NCBI GenBank assembly: GCA_964538675.1
Contig: CAZIGM010000006.1
Coordinates: 1 to 61,691 of the forward strand
Origin: CAZIGM01 sp964538675
Lineage (GTDB): Bacteria > Bacillota > Bacilli > Tepidibacillales > Tepidibacillaceae
Length of the DNA stretch: 61,691 nucleotides
Direction: 5' to 3'
In this document: positions 1-8,488 of the stretch, piece after piece
Position numbering within the stretch: position 1 is the stretch's first letter
Layout of the letters: each line of letters opens with the position of its first letter
The notes under the pieces: model-generated
Seen by the model: only the letters and a program-made list of their open reading frames with translations
Told to the model about the DNA's origin: nothing
Database searches by the model: none
Made by a program: the position numbers and the translations under genes

Positions 1-98
1 AATGGAAAATGATTACGAATAAAAATCAAATTATTAATAATAATTTATTTATAAATAAATTAGATAGTTTATTAATTTCACTTGGTATAAACGATTAA
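1..98 (+). CDS. C-terminal end of a truncated upstream gene (possibly Tad ATPase CpaF/TadA)
   Basis: An open frame enters from the left edge and stops with TAA at 96-98. The visible residues (ending KLDSLLISLGIND) are too few for identification. The next genes are TadB and TadC, and in many Tad loci the secretion ATPase CpaF/TadA lies immediately before TadB, so this is plausibly its C-terminus. That is inference from gene order only; no ATPase motif lies in the window. Confidence 0.45.
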   Translation, partial: WKMITNKNQIINNNLFINKLDSLLISLGIND

Positions 99-119
99 CT
101 ATTGAGTGGGTGAATAATA

Positions 120-1037
120 ATGGATGTAATCTTATTAGCAATTATTTTAGGAATCTTTGCGGGCGTAGGATTAATTATTTATGAAAGAGTAGTTAAAAGA
201 AATGAGTTAGTTACCTTAGAAGCATCTTCAACTGATGTTTTAAATAATTCTAGTAAAAGGGAAATTAAAATAGTAACAAATAGTGAAAAAAGATTAATAG
301 ATTACTCTATTTATAAAATGAATTTTAAGGAAAGAATATTTTATTTTGCTTTGGCTGGTTTAGTTTTATTTATAATTGGTTTTATATTTTATCATAATCT
401 GCTAGTTTCATTTTTTCTTGCACTGCTTGGTTTTTTTTATCAGAAAATAAAAGTTAAAGAATTGATTGCTAGCAGAAAACTAGAACTGACATTGCAATTC
501 AAACAATCATTATATTCACTCTCATCGGCTTTAGTTGCTGGTAAATCTGTAGAAAATGCTTTTAAAGAGGTAATAGAAGATTTAAAGATACTTTATCCCA
601 ACCCAAATACTTACATAATTAAAGAATTTGAAATAATAAGTAGACGTTTTGAAAATGGGGAGCCAATAGAAAATGCGATTCAGGATTTTAGTAGAAGAGC
701 AGATGTGGAGGATATTAATAATTTTGCGGATGTGTTTATTACTTGCAAAAGAACCGGTGGAGACTTAGTAGAGGTTATTAGAAGAACTTCAAATATAATA
801 AGTAATAAGATTGAAACTCAACAAGAGGTAACTGTATTAATCTCGCAAAAAAAACTGGAAGCTAGAATATTAAGTATTGCACCATTTGCTATTGTTGCTT
901 TAATAAGTTTTAGTTCAAAAGATTATATGGAACCTTTATACCAATTTGGAATAGGAACAGTAGTTATGACTATTTCATTAGTTATTTTAGTTATTTCTTA
1001 TTTATTGTCTAGATGGATTATGAATATAAAGGTGTGA
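120..1037 (+). CDS. TadB-like type II secretion system F-domain protein
   Basis: A 305-residue inner-membrane protein of the type II secretion F superfamily, the platform of the Tad/Flp pilus on which the secretion ATPase acts. There is a membrane segment at residues 1-21, a pair at about 76-105, and a C-terminal pair at about 250-300. Between them is a helical cytoplasmic T2SF domain (about 120-235) with the typical FKQSLYSLSSALVAGKSVENAF start. The ATG at 120 follows a GTGGGTGA ribosome-binding site. It is followed after 4 bases by the second F-domain gene and lies in a locus with pilin, pseudopilins and a prepilin peptidase, supporting a role in Tad pilus assembly. The order TadB then TadC is the usual one. 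Confidence 0.85.
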   Translation: MDVILLAIILGIFAGVGLIIYERVVKRNELVTLEASSTDVLNNSSKREIKIVTNSEKRLIDYSIYKMNFKERIFYFALAGLVLFIIGFIFYHNLLVSFFLALLGFFYQKIKVKELIASRKLELTLQFKQSLYSLSSALVAGKSVENAFKEVIEDLKILYPNPNTYIIKEFEIISRRFENGEPIENAIQDFSRRADVEDINNFADVFITCKRTGGDLVEVIRRTSNIISNKIETQQEVTVLISQKKLEARILSIAPFAIVALISFSSKDYMEPLYQFGIGTVVMTISLVILVISYLLSRWIMNIKV

Positions 1038-1041
1038 TTGT

Positions 1042-1908
1042 TTGTTAATTTTATTAGCTATTATTACATTTATACAAATACTGTTTATTGTAATTCTATC
1101 TATATTAGTGCGGGGTAGATATAAAGCACTAATTAAGGAGTATGAGGGAAGCCTTCAATTTGTCTTTTTGATTGCACCATCTCTTTATTTAATTGATAAA
1201 TTAAGTTTAGTGGAACGTTTTCCAAAGTTAATAGCTAGCATTCATCTTAAAATAATAAAATTATATGGAACTAATAATGCCTCTATATATACAAAGGTAT
1301 TTGTAGCCCAATTAATATCTGCTATATTAATATTTTTATTATTATTTTCTCTTGTAGCATTAATTAATAAGGATCTGTTTTTGTTCTATTTTGGATTCGT
1401 CTTTGTTATAGTTATTACTTTTTTATTAATCAAAGAATTAGATAAGAAAATTAGAAAAAAACAAGAGCAAATTATTATAGAATTGCCCGTGTTTATTAAT
1501 AAGGTTACATTATTAGTTAATGCTGGTGAGACTATTCAACAGGCAATAATAAGAAGTGTGGAACAAAAAAAGAATTTAGAAAATAGCTATCTATATAAGG
1601 AATTAGAAATATCTATTAATCAGATGAGGAATAGTATTCCTTTTAATCAAATTTTAGAAGATCTTAGTAAAAGATTTTCTATGCAAGAAATATCCATCTT
1701 TACAACTACTATTTTATTAAATTATCGTCGTGGTGGAAATGATTTGGTTACTGCATTAAATAGATTATCTCAAGATCTATGGGGAAAAAGAATATCACTA
1801 TGTAGAATTCTTGGAGAGCAAGCCTCGTCTAAATTAGTCTTTCCTATGACATTAATTTTTATTGTTGTAATGATTATTATTGCAACTCCAGCAATTATGC
1901 TTTTCTAA
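1042..1908 (+). CDS. TadC-like type II secretion system F-domain protein
   Basis: A 288-residue second T2SF-domain membrane protein, partner of the preceding TadB-like protein in the pilus platform. Membrane segments are at about 2-24, 88-110, 115-130 and 265-288. The cytoplasmic T2SF domain contains LPVFINKVTLLVNAGETIQQAI and YRRGGNDLVTAL, close to the family consensus. The start is TTG at 1042, four bases after the stop of the upstream gene, with GGTG as a weak ribosome-binding site; translational coupling is likely. Length is normal for TadC. Confidence 0.83.
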   Translation: MLILLAIITFIQILFIVILSILVRGRYKALIKEYEGSLQFVFLIAPSLYLIDKLSLVERFPKLIASIHLKIIKLYGTNNASIYTKVFVAQLISAILIFLLLFSLVALINKDLFLFYFGFVFVIVITFLLIKELDKKIRKKQEQIIIELPVFINKVTLLVNAGETIQQAIIRSVEQKKNLENSYLYKELEISINQMRNSIPFNQILEDLSKRFSMQEISIFTTTILLNYRRGGNDLVTALNRLSQDLWGKRISLCRILGEQASSKLVFPMTLIFIVVMIIIATPAIMLF

Positions 1909-1939
1909 AGTTTAACTTTATTTTAAGGAGGGATATTAT

Positions 1940-2119
1940 ATGTTGTTAAATAAGCAAAAAGTAAAGGATTTTTTAAAAAATGAAGAAGGTATGGGCACTT
2001 TAGAAGTATTACTAATAGTTGCGGTATTAGTCGCTGTTGCTCTTTTATTTAGGGAAAAGATAATAGATTGGGTTAGTACTTTACTAGAGAAATCTGATTC
2101 ACAGATTGAACAATTTTAG
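1940..2119 (+). CDS. Short Flp-type pilin subunit candidate
   Basis: A 59-residue protein with the architecture of a Flp pilin: a short positively charged leader (MLLNKQKVKDFLKNEEG), a probable class III cleavage site after Gly, a conserved Glu at position +5 of the mature part (MGTLE), then a 20-residue hydrophobic helix (VLLIVAVLVAVALLF) and a short polar tail. AAGGAGGGAT sits seven bases before the ATG. Its place directly after TadB/TadC and the prepilin peptidase at 7148 agree with its being the major or a minor pilin. It is very short, so assignment rests on the leader-helix pattern and context. Confidence 0.72.
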   Translation: MLLNKQKVKDFLKNEEGMGTLEVLLIVAVLVAVALLFREKIIDWVSTLLEKSDSQIEQF

Positions 2120-2147
2120 ATGATATGTTCGAATAATCTTTAATTTC

Positions 2148-2271
2148 ATCCAGATATGATTAGATCCCCACTTACACACAAAGTGTGCAAGTGGGGGAAA
2201 ATGAATTTAGGATAAGTCTCACTAGAATTCAGATGTAGTTAAAACTCCATCTGAATAAAGTTCGGCTTTAT
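2148..2271 (+). repeat. Mosaic hairpin repeat, copy A (5' leader of the TadE-like gene)
   Basis: First of six copies of a modular stem-loop element. Order: head ATCCAGATATGATTAG; hairpin P1 with CCCCACTT (2166-2173) pairing AAGTGGGG (2189-2196) and an inner CACAC/GTGTG stem; linker ending GATAAGTCTCAC; hairpin P4 (2227-2256, arms of 14 bases with one mismatch and an AA loop); tail hairpin P5, ATAAAG (2255-2260) TTCGG CTTTAT (2266-2271). The next gene's AAGGGG ribosome-binding site begins right after the tail. This copy lacks the optional modules P2 and P3 seen in copies D, E and F. Confidence 0.85.
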
Positions 2272-2285
2272 AAGGGGCTCTAAAT

Positions 2286-2948
2286 ATGATTAGGACAAAT
2301 TCGGTAAAAGGGTTTATGAAAAGTAAAGAGGGGAGCTTCACAATAGAAGCTTCCTTAGTATTTCCGATAATATTTCTATTAGTATTGTCGATGATTTTCA
2401 TAAGTATGTATATCTATCAAAAAGCTTCACTATATTATATAGCATCTTGTACAGCTGATAGAATTGCATTTAATTGGAATAATAGTTATAAAGATTTCTC
2501 TACTGGTGAAGTAGCGTTTGGTAAGTATGAAGATAGTCTATATTGGCGTTTAACGGATGATAGATTATTAGATTCATTGTTAGTTTTAACTAATGACTAT
2601 AAACCAATTGAAGTTAATATTAATGATAATAACTCTATAGGTGATTCACTTCCAGAAAATAAACTAATTAATAATGCTGGATATTTACCAAATGGAGTTA
2701 ATGGGAAAATAATTTATCATAACTATGTTCAAAGAGAAATTATTGTTGAACTTGAGAGTCAAATAAAAATACCAATATTTATTGCTAACCTTGTGGGAGA
2801 TAAGATTAATGCTAGAGCTGAATCGACAATAACTGAACCTGTAGAATTTATTCGTACTATAGATTTTGTGCGGAGATATTCACATATATTAGAGGAAAAT
2901 AAAGATAAAGTAAAAGATATTCTTAGTAAACAAAAGGCAAGAAAATAA
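2286..2948 (+). CDS. TadE-like pseudopilin
   Basis: A 220-residue protein with a TadE-like N-terminus: a charged leader, then GSFTIEASLVFPIIFLLVLS, where the conserved Glu follows a probable prepilin cleavage site and begins a hydrophobic helix of about 22 residues (22-44). The rest is a soluble extracytoplasmic domain without recognised motifs and a charged C-terminus. TadE/TadF proteins act as minor pseudopilins of Tad pili. The start ATG at 2286 is 14 bases after the end of repeat copy A, with AAGGGG between, so the repeat forms most of its leader. The gene is 25-34 bases from the next one. Confidence 0.78.
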   Translation: MIRTNSVKGFMKSKEGSFTIEASLVFPIIFLLVLSMIFISMYIYQKASLYYIASCTADRIAFNWNNSYKDFSTGEVAFGKYEDSLYWRLTDDRLLDSLLVLTNDYKPIEVNINDNNSIGDSLPENKLINNAGYLPNGVNGKIIYHNYVQREIIVELESQIKIPIFIANLVGDKINARAESTITEPVEFIRTIDFVRRYSHILEENKDKVKDILSKQKARK

Positions 2949-2982
2949 GAGTATAATATAATTTTTAGAAGAGGTGTATTTT

Positions 2983-5199
2983 TTGAAACATCTACATAAA
3001 TCTGAAAGAGGTTCAGTCTCTATATTTCTAATAATTATCGTAACAGTTATCTTTTTCTTTAATGCAATTTTAATAGATTATGTAAGAATAATTACAGCAA
3101 GTTATCAGACAGAAAGAGCTGTTAAAGCTGCTGTTAGATCTGTTCTTTCCTCATATGATACTGATTTATATGATAGTTATGGTTTATTCGGGATTAGTGG
3201 CAATGAAACAGAAATATATAATGATACATTAGAAAAGAATATTGGTAGTCCGTTTGGAGACTTTAATTTTATAACGATTAAATTAGATGATAGTGAATCA
3301 TCAATAGATACAGATTATGAATTAGCTTATCATACTGTGTTTAAACAGCAAATATTAGAGGAAATGAAATACAAAGCACCAATAGATTTTACGATAGATA
3401 TTTTAAATCAATTTTCATCATTATCTTTAGCTATGAAAGAAGCATCGAATACAACATCAATTCTTACTGATATAAACACACAATATGAAACAAGGAATAA
3501 TTCATTAAGTAACGCAATTAGTTATAGAAAAAAAGCCTCGGAATTGGTTAGTAATAATACAAGTAGCCAATTAGAAGAAATTATAATGAATTATTATAAT
3601 TATCAAAATAGTGTGACTGAATTAATAAATTTACCTGATGAAGTGGATGAAGAAGATAAAAACCAGATTAAGAAAGAGAAGGAAGAGTTGGAAAGAAATA
3701 TTACAGAATATAAACAAAATGCAATAAATTTATCAGTACAGTTATACAATTATTATTTTCTAAATTTAACCGATTATATTACTTATTTAAGTAATGCTGA
3801 AGCCATTCTAAAGATTGCGTTAAATGCAAACGAAGAAATGAAAAATATTATCAATAATGCAAATTCAAGTGCTAACAATGAACATTATGACAATGTTAGT
3901 AAAAATACGGTAAATACTATGGAAGACACTAGTCAAGCAATTAACAATATAAAAACTATTAATGAAAATATTAGTAAAAATCAAGGCCTTCCTTTATCTG
4001 ATGAATATTTTACTAGTTTTAGTAATGAAATATTAGAACAAAAGCAATTATATCAAGATCTTGTTGTAAAGTTGGAATTGCTAAGTAAACAAGTACCTAA
4101 TGTATTTAACAATAGTAGTAATATCAGCGAATTAGAAATATTAAAGAATGAAATTAGTGGGATATTAAGTAAATACAATACTTCTTTTGGGGATTATACA
4201 AATCCTAAAAATAAGATATCAGAAAAAGAGAATGAATTAATTAATATTTCGCAAGAACTTGAATCAGAAAAAGAAGCTTTAGAAATTCAAGGGGAGACAA
4301 GTTTAAACAAGGTACTAGAATTAATCAATTTTGTTAGTACTATAAAAAATCAAAATGATGATTTTATAACGCTTAATCAAAAATTTAATAAATACAAGAA
4401 TTTTAATAATTCTATTGAATCAGAGAATAATAACAATTCTTTTAATAACATCCCTGATGAAGCAATAGGTAAAGCAACAAATGAAATGGATAATATATTT
4501 TTAGAATTAGCTAGCATTATTGATGATATTAGAAATGATATATATATTGAGGAATACACATTTGCAAGATTTAATCATATTAATCCTTCTAACTATAACA
4601 ATCTTATTTCTGGAACAACTGATAATATTCAATTTGATGATGATGCGTTAATAGATTTATTAGATGTATCTAGTCAAGAAATTGAGTATGTTATTTATGG
4701 TTTTAATAATGTGGGGGGGAATTTTTCTTGTGCATTAAGAGATATATTTATGATTAGATTAGCAATTAATTTAATTGAAGCTTTTTCAAATCCTAGAGTA
4801 TTAGCTGCCACTAATCCATTGATAATACTTTTAGAAGCTACAATATATTCTATATCTGTTTCAACCACAGATTTAATTAATATTTTACAGGGAAAAGAAG
4901 TACCACTTGCCAAAAAGCTTAACAAAGTTAGTTATGATTATGAGAATTACCTTAGGATATTGTATCTTGTTAGAGGTAATGAGGAGAACAAGTTATCTAG
5001 AATTCAAGCATTGATTGATTTTGAAAGTGAGAGAGATTTAACGTTAATACCAACATACATAGTAGGAGGTGTGAAAGTATCAATAGATTTGTGGTTTTTA
5101 CCAGGAGTAATGAAAGCATTAAGCTATGTTACCATATTAGATGGACAAGTAGATAAAAACAGGTATTTCATGAATAAGATTGCGGCTATATCTTATTAG
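2983..5199 (+). CDS. Large DUF5702-like protein of the Tad locus
   Basis: About 738 residues. The N-terminus (KSERGSVSIFLIIIVTVIFFF then NAILIDYVRI) is a TadE/TadG-like leader plus one membrane helix, and the following region with a YDSYGLFGI stretch matches what I recall of DUF5702 proteins found in clostridial Tad loci. A long coiled-coil-rich, Asn/Ser-rich middle (about 180-500) separates it from a C-terminal part with hydrophobic segments. I place the start at TTG 2983 because AGAGGTG (2970-2976) is well spaced for it; GTG 2974 in the same frame lies inside that site. Likely exported and anchored, with a role in pilus assembly or the envelope; exact function unknown. Confidence 0.65.
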   Translation: MKHLHKSERGSVSIFLIIIVTVIFFFNAILIDYVRIITASYQTERAVKAAVRSVLSSYDTDLYDSYGLFGISGNETEIYNDTLEKNIGSPFGDFNFITIKLDDSESSIDTDYELAYHTVFKQQILEEMKYKAPIDFTIDILNQFSSLSLAMKEASNTTSILTDINTQYETRNNSLSNAISYRKKASELVSNNTSSQLEEIIMNYYNYQNSVTELINLPDEVDEEDKNQIKKEKEELERNITEYKQNAINLSVQLYNYYFLNLTDYITYLSNAEAILKIALNANEEMKNIINNANSSANNEHYDNVSKNTVNTMEDTSQAINNIKTINENISKNQGLPLSDEYFTSFSNEILEQKQLYQDLVVKLELLSKQVPNVFNNSSNISELEILKNEISGILSKYNTSFGDYTNPKNKISEKENELINISQELESEKEALEIQGETSLNKVLELINFVSTIKNQNDDFITLNQKFNKYKNFNNSIESENNNNSFNNIPDEAIGKATNEMDNIFLELASIIDDIRNDIYIEEYTFARFNHINPSNYNNLISGTTDNIQFDDDALIDLLDVSSQEIEYVIYGFNNVGGNFSCALRDIFMIRLAINLIEAFSNPRVLAATNPLIILLEATIYSISVSTTDLINILQGKEVPLAKKLNKVSYDYENYLRILYLVRGNEENKLSRIQALIDFESERDLTLIPTYIVGGVKVSIDLWFLPGVMKALSYVTILDGQVDKNRYFMNKIAAISY

Positions 5200-5269
5200 T
5201 AAAATAAAATAATAAAAATACTTTATTTGGCACATAATAAATCTCAAATAATAGGAAAAGAGGTATATT

Positions 5270-5989
5270 ATGTTTGAATATAATGATATTTGGCAACTTG
5301 CAATAAAAAGTATTGTAGCTGTTTTGGTATTGTTTCTCTTAACAAGGTTAATGGGTAAGAAGCAAATTTCACAGTTAACATTTTTTGATTACATCGTGGG
5401 AATTACAATCGGTTCAATTGCAGGACAATTTGCAATTAGTAATACAATACCGTATTTAAATGGTATTGTAAGTTTGACTATATGGGCAATGGTTCCTATC
5501 TTAATCTCTTACGTTTCCTTAAAAAGTTTAGGAGCTAGAAAAATATTAGATGGGGCTTCAACAATACTTGTTCAAAACGGTAAAATAATCGAGGATAATA
5601 TTAGAAAAACTAAATTAAATATGAATGATATATTTGAAGAATTAAGAGTTAAAGGGGCATTTAATGTAGCTGATGTAGAGTTTGCTATTCTTGAAACAAA
5701 TGGGAAAGTTAGCGTACAGCTTAAATCACAAAAACAACCAGTAACTCCTTCTGACTTAAGTATCCCTACTCAATACAAAGGACTATCTGCCAATCTTATT
5801 TTAGATGGAGAAATAAGATATGAAAATTTAAAGTTAGTGGAATTAGATGAAACATGGCTTATGAATGAATTAAAGAAGGCGAAAGTAACTTCACCATCTG
5901 AAGTTTTATTAGCGTCACTTGATACAATGGGTCAACTGCATATCGATAAAAAGAATAGTGATCCAGTACCTTTGAACGTGTTTGAGTAG
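5270..5989 (+). CDS. DUF421 / YetF-type membrane protein
   Basis: A 239-residue protein with three N-terminal membrane segments (about 10-28, 38-58, 63-83) containing the family signature LTRLMGKKQISQLTFFDYIVGITIG, followed by the soluble YetF C-terminal domain (about 95-235). This is the common two-part layout of the DUF421/YetF family (YetF, YdfR, YkjA in Bacillus). The family's biochemical role is not well established. AAAGAGG precedes the ATG. It sits between Tad genes in the same direction, with 70 bases upstream and 73 bases to the next gene; nothing links it to pili other than position. Confidence 0.85.
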   Translation: MFEYNDIWQLAIKSIVAVLVLFLLTRLMGKKQISQLTFFDYIVGITIGSIAGQFAISNTIPYLNGIVSLTIWAMVPILISYVSLKSLGARKILDGASTILVQNGKIIEDNIRKTKLNMNDIFEELRVKGAFNVADVEFAILETNGKVSVQLKSQKQPVTPSDLSIPTQYKGLSANLILDGEIRYENLKLVELDETWLMNELKKAKVTSPSEVLLASLDTMGQLHIDKKNSDPVPLNVFE

Positions 5990-6062
5990 TATATAAAAAT
6001 GGTTAATAAAATAAGAAATAGTATTGGGAGTTAGCTTCTATTATATTTATTGGAGTGATAAG

Positions 6063-7094
6063 GTGAAAATATTTAAAAAAAATAAGGGTAGTATAGTGGT
6101 AGAAGCTACTTTGATTCTACCCATTTTTTTAAGCTTTCTTCTTATTCTAATTGCATTCATAAAAATTTCAATAGTCGAAATGGAATTAACAAGTGCAATA
6201 TCTGAGGCTACAAAACAAATAGCTACTCATATGTATCCAATTGGTATTTTATATGATGATTTTAGTGAAACAGAGGCAGGAGAAGTAGTCGAAGAAGCTG
6301 TTAACACACTCAATGATTCCAATGAGAAATTATTGGGAGCTAAAGAATTTATTAATCAGTATTCTCATTTATTACCTGATGAAATCAATAATTTAATAGA
6401 TATAAGTGATAAATTTAGGACAGATGTTAATGAAGTCTATGATAAGACGTTAAGTTCGTTTTTTCAGCCAATTGTGGATCATTATGTTGATGATTCTATA
6501 ATTAGACTTGAACATTTTCAAATAACAAAAGTAGTTTTACCAGATTTAATAAATGGTGACCAGCCCTATTTTGGAATTGAAGTTCGCTATGATATGCCAT
6601 TAAATGTACCTTTTTTTGATAAATTAATTACTTTTAAAAAACAAGCTTATGAGAGAGTTTGGTTAGGCGATAATATCGTTTCTGACAAAACTATTAATAA
6701 TTCAGAAGATGAGAACGTAGTTGATGAACAGGAAAATGAAGAAGCAGATGATGAGATTTCAGATGATGACAAGGATATGTATTTAAAAATCGACTCGATT
6801 ACTTCACCAGTTCAACGGGGACATAAGACTAGAATTATTGCAGAAGGGCCTAAAAATAGAACTGCTTCTATTAACATAATGTATAAAAGTGGATTTGTAA
6901 AAGAGGTTAAAGCTTCTTTTAATAATAAGGGTATACTCATCTCCGATATTATCATTGGTGGTCATTCAAATGAAGGAATATATCAAGCTATTATTACTGT
7001 AGATAATTTGAAAGATAGTATAGAATTTGAAGTTTTGTCTAAGGACAATATGGATTCTTATTTATTAAACAGAAAAGATAAAGCTGGTAAATGA
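6063..7094 (+). CDS. TadE-like pseudopilin with acidic C-terminal extension
   Basis: About 343 residues. The leader KNKGSIVVEATLILPIF followed by a hydrophobic helix (about 12-34) is typical of TadE pseudopilins, including the Glu after the cleavage region. The rest is an extracytoplasmic domain, then an acidic linker (about 217-240, rich in Asp and Glu) and an extra domain of about 100 residues (starting MYLKIDSITSPVQRG) that looks like a beta-sandwich, perhaps Ig-like. I choose GTG 6063 because GGAG (6052-6055) is correctly spaced and the pseudopilin leader then starts normally; a longer frame from 6024 would add an odd YYIYWSDK prefix. Confidence 0.7.
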   Translation: MKIFKKNKGSIVVEATLILPIFLSFLLILIAFIKISIVEMELTSAISEATKQIATHMYPIGILYDDFSETEAGEVVEEAVNTLNDSNEKLLGAKEFINQYSHLLPDEINNLIDISDKFRTDVNEVYDKTLSSFFQPIVDHYVDDSIIRLEHFQITKVVLPDLINGDQPYFGIEVRYDMPLNVPFFDKLITFKKQAYERVWLGDNIVSDKTINNSEDENVVDEQENEEADDEISDDDKDMYLKIDSITSPVQRGHKTRIIAEGPKNRTASINIMYKSGFVKEVKASFNNKGILISDIIIGGHSNEGIYQAIITVDNLKDSIEFEVLSKDNMDSYLLNRKDKAGK

Positions 7095-7147
7095 GTTGAA
7101 ATATATTATACGGTTTAAATAAAGTTTAGATTGAGAGGCTAATAGAT

Positions 7148-7678
7148 ATGGGAATACAATATGTTTTACTAATGTTTTTTATAGTAATTGCTTTCTATAT
7201 AGATATAACCAAGGGGAAAATACCAAATATATTAACTTATTCAACTATTCTAATTGGTTTAATCTATCATCTAATTGTAGGTGGATTAAGTGGTTTATTA
7301 TTTTCTCTACTAGGTATGTTAATCGGTTTTAGTATATTTATATTATTATATATATTCGGTGCTATAGGTGCTGGGGATGTTAAATTATTTGCGGCAATAG
7401 GATCTTTAGCAGGAATTGAATTTGTATTATATTGCAGCATGTATTCTATTATCTATGCTGGAGTTATAGGAATAATTATTCTTGTTTGTAAAAAGGAGTT
7501 TATGACCAGAATCGTTAATGTGCTTAAATATCTTATTAATTTGGTTTTATTTCGTCAAGCAGGAAGTATCAAATCTATAAAGAACAAAGAAAGTCTAACC
7601 TTTCCTTTTATGTATGCTGTATTACCAGCAGTAATTACAACATTAAGTCAGTATCTTGATGTTATAGCTTTATTTTAA
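7148..7678 (+). CDS. Type IV prepilin peptidase (A24 family, CpaA/TadV-like)
   Basis: A 176-residue polytopic membrane aspartic protease. The two catalytic aspartates of the A24 family are visible: Asp19 in YIDITKGKIPN and Asp77 in the GAGDVKLF motif (FxGD-like). It has about six membrane segments and no N-terminal methylase domain, as is usual for TadV/CpaA. It would cleave the leaders of the Flp-like pilin (1940) and TadE-like proteins (2286, 6063). It is the last recognisable gene of the pilus block; the next promoter is at 7711. Confidence 0.88.
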   Translation: MGIQYVLLMFFIVIAFYIDITKGKIPNILTYSTILIGLIYHLIVGGLSGLLFSLLGMLIGFSIFILLYIFGAIGAGDVKLFAAIGSLAGIEFVLYCSMYSIIYAGVIGIIILVCKKEFMTRIVNVLKYLINLVLFRQAGSIKSIKNKESLTFPFMYAVLPAVITTLSQYLDVIALF

Positions 7679-7710
7679 TAATTTAAATAGTAATTATTTT
7701 TTTAATCTAT

Positions 7711-7739
7711 TTGACAATAGGTTAAAAAAATTTTACAAT
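7711..7739 (+). promoter_or_regulatory. Sigma-A type promoter of the fadR-type/glycerol-phosphate operon
   Basis: A -35 TTGACA (7711-7716) and a -10 TACAAT (7734-7739) are separated by 17 bases, close to the vegetative consensus. The transcript would begin inside the first palindromic operator just downstream. Confidence 0.75.
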
Positions 7740-7740
7740 C

Positions 7741-7775
7741 GTGGTAATACCACACAAATATAAAGGTAATACCAT
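7741..7775 (+). promoter_or_regulatory. Two GntR/FadR-type operators
   Basis: Two palindromes sharing the core TGGTAATACCA / GGTAATACC: GTGGTAATACCAC (7741-7753) and AGGTAATACCAT (7764-7775). Both fit the FadR-subfamily pattern TNGTNNNACNA, the second with a mismatch at the first base. Their centres are 22 bases apart, about two helical turns, and they cover the expected transcription start of the promoter at 7711-7739. The nearest gene encodes a FadR-type regulator, so autorepression of the operon is the simplest reading (inference). Confidence 0.7.
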
Positions 7776-7795
7776 AATAGAAAGCAGGTATACAT

Positions 7796-8488
7796 ATGTT
7801 AAATATAAATAAAAGTTCTTCAGAGATTGTTGAGAACAAACTTATAAGATTAATCTTAAACGGCGAGTATTCTCCAGGAAATACACTACCTTCAGAACGA
7901 GAATTAGCAATAAAACTTGAGGTTAGTCGTCCAACATTGAGAGAAGCTATTCAAAGATTAAAAAGAGACGGTTGGATTACAGTAAAAAAAGGACAAACTT
8001 CGGTTGTAAATGATTATTGGAAGAATGGGAACTTGAATACTTTAGCAAATATTATTCAAAATAATAAACAAATAACTAATGATTTTACAATTTATTTATT
8101 GGAATTAAGATTAGCATTAGTTCCTACATTTGTTAAAGAGGCTGTAGGTAAATATCCAGAAAAGGTTGTTGCGCTTTTATCAAATACAGATTCATTAGAG
8201 GATAATTCTCATGAATATGCAAGGTTTGATTGGAAATTACAAAAGAAAATTGCTGAATTATCTTCAAATCCAATATATTTACTTATTTTGAACAGTTTTG
8301 ATGACATATACGTAAATTTAGCCAATAAATATTTTTCGAAAGAAGAGAATCGTAATAGTTCCTTATCCTTTTATAAAACTCTTTTAAAGAGTGCAATGAA
8401 AGAGGATGTTTCCTTATCAAAAAAAATTACAATTGAAGCAATGAAAAAAAGTATAGATTTATGGAAAAAAAGTGAGGAGGATAAATAA
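7796..8488 (+). CDS. GntR-family transcriptional regulator, FadR subfamily
   Basis: A 230-residue regulator. The N-terminal winged helix (about 9-75) has the GntR signature LPSERELAIKLEVSRPTLREAI; the C-terminal part (about 85-220) is all-helical like a FadR/FCD ligand-binding domain. It heads the operon: its last base overlaps the ATG of the FAD oxidoreductase gene. Two palindromes in its own promoter fit the subfamily's operator consensus. The effector is unknown; from the operon a glycerol-phosphate or related phosphorylated polyol is possible. Confidence 0.82.
   Translation: MLNINKSSSEIVENKLIRLILNGEYSPGNTLPSERELAIKLEVSRPTLREAIQRLKRDGWITVKKGQTSVVNDYWKNGNLNTLANIIQNNKQITNDFTIYLLELRLALVPTFVKEAVGKYPEKVVALLSNTDSLEDNSHEYARFDWKLQKKIAELSSNPIYLLILNSFDDIYVNLANKYFSKEENRNSSLSFYKTLLKSAMKEDVSLSKKITIEAMKKSIDLWKKSEEDK

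Noticed and set aside
2166..2196. P1 hairpin as a rho-independent terminator
   Set aside because: The stem is followed by AAAATGAATTT, not a T-run, and the same is true in copies B, D and E. Only copy C has some T after it.
2255..2271. TTCGG tail hairpin as a T-arm of a tRNA-like structure
   Set aside because: The stem is six base pairs with a five-base loop, no acceptor or anticodon arm is present, and the rest of the unit does not fold as a cloverleaf.
4377..4925. Minus-strand open frames within the DUF5702-like gene
   Set aside because: They are overlapped fully by a well-supported plus-strand gene, have no ribosome-binding sites and read as low-complexity hydrophobic shadow.
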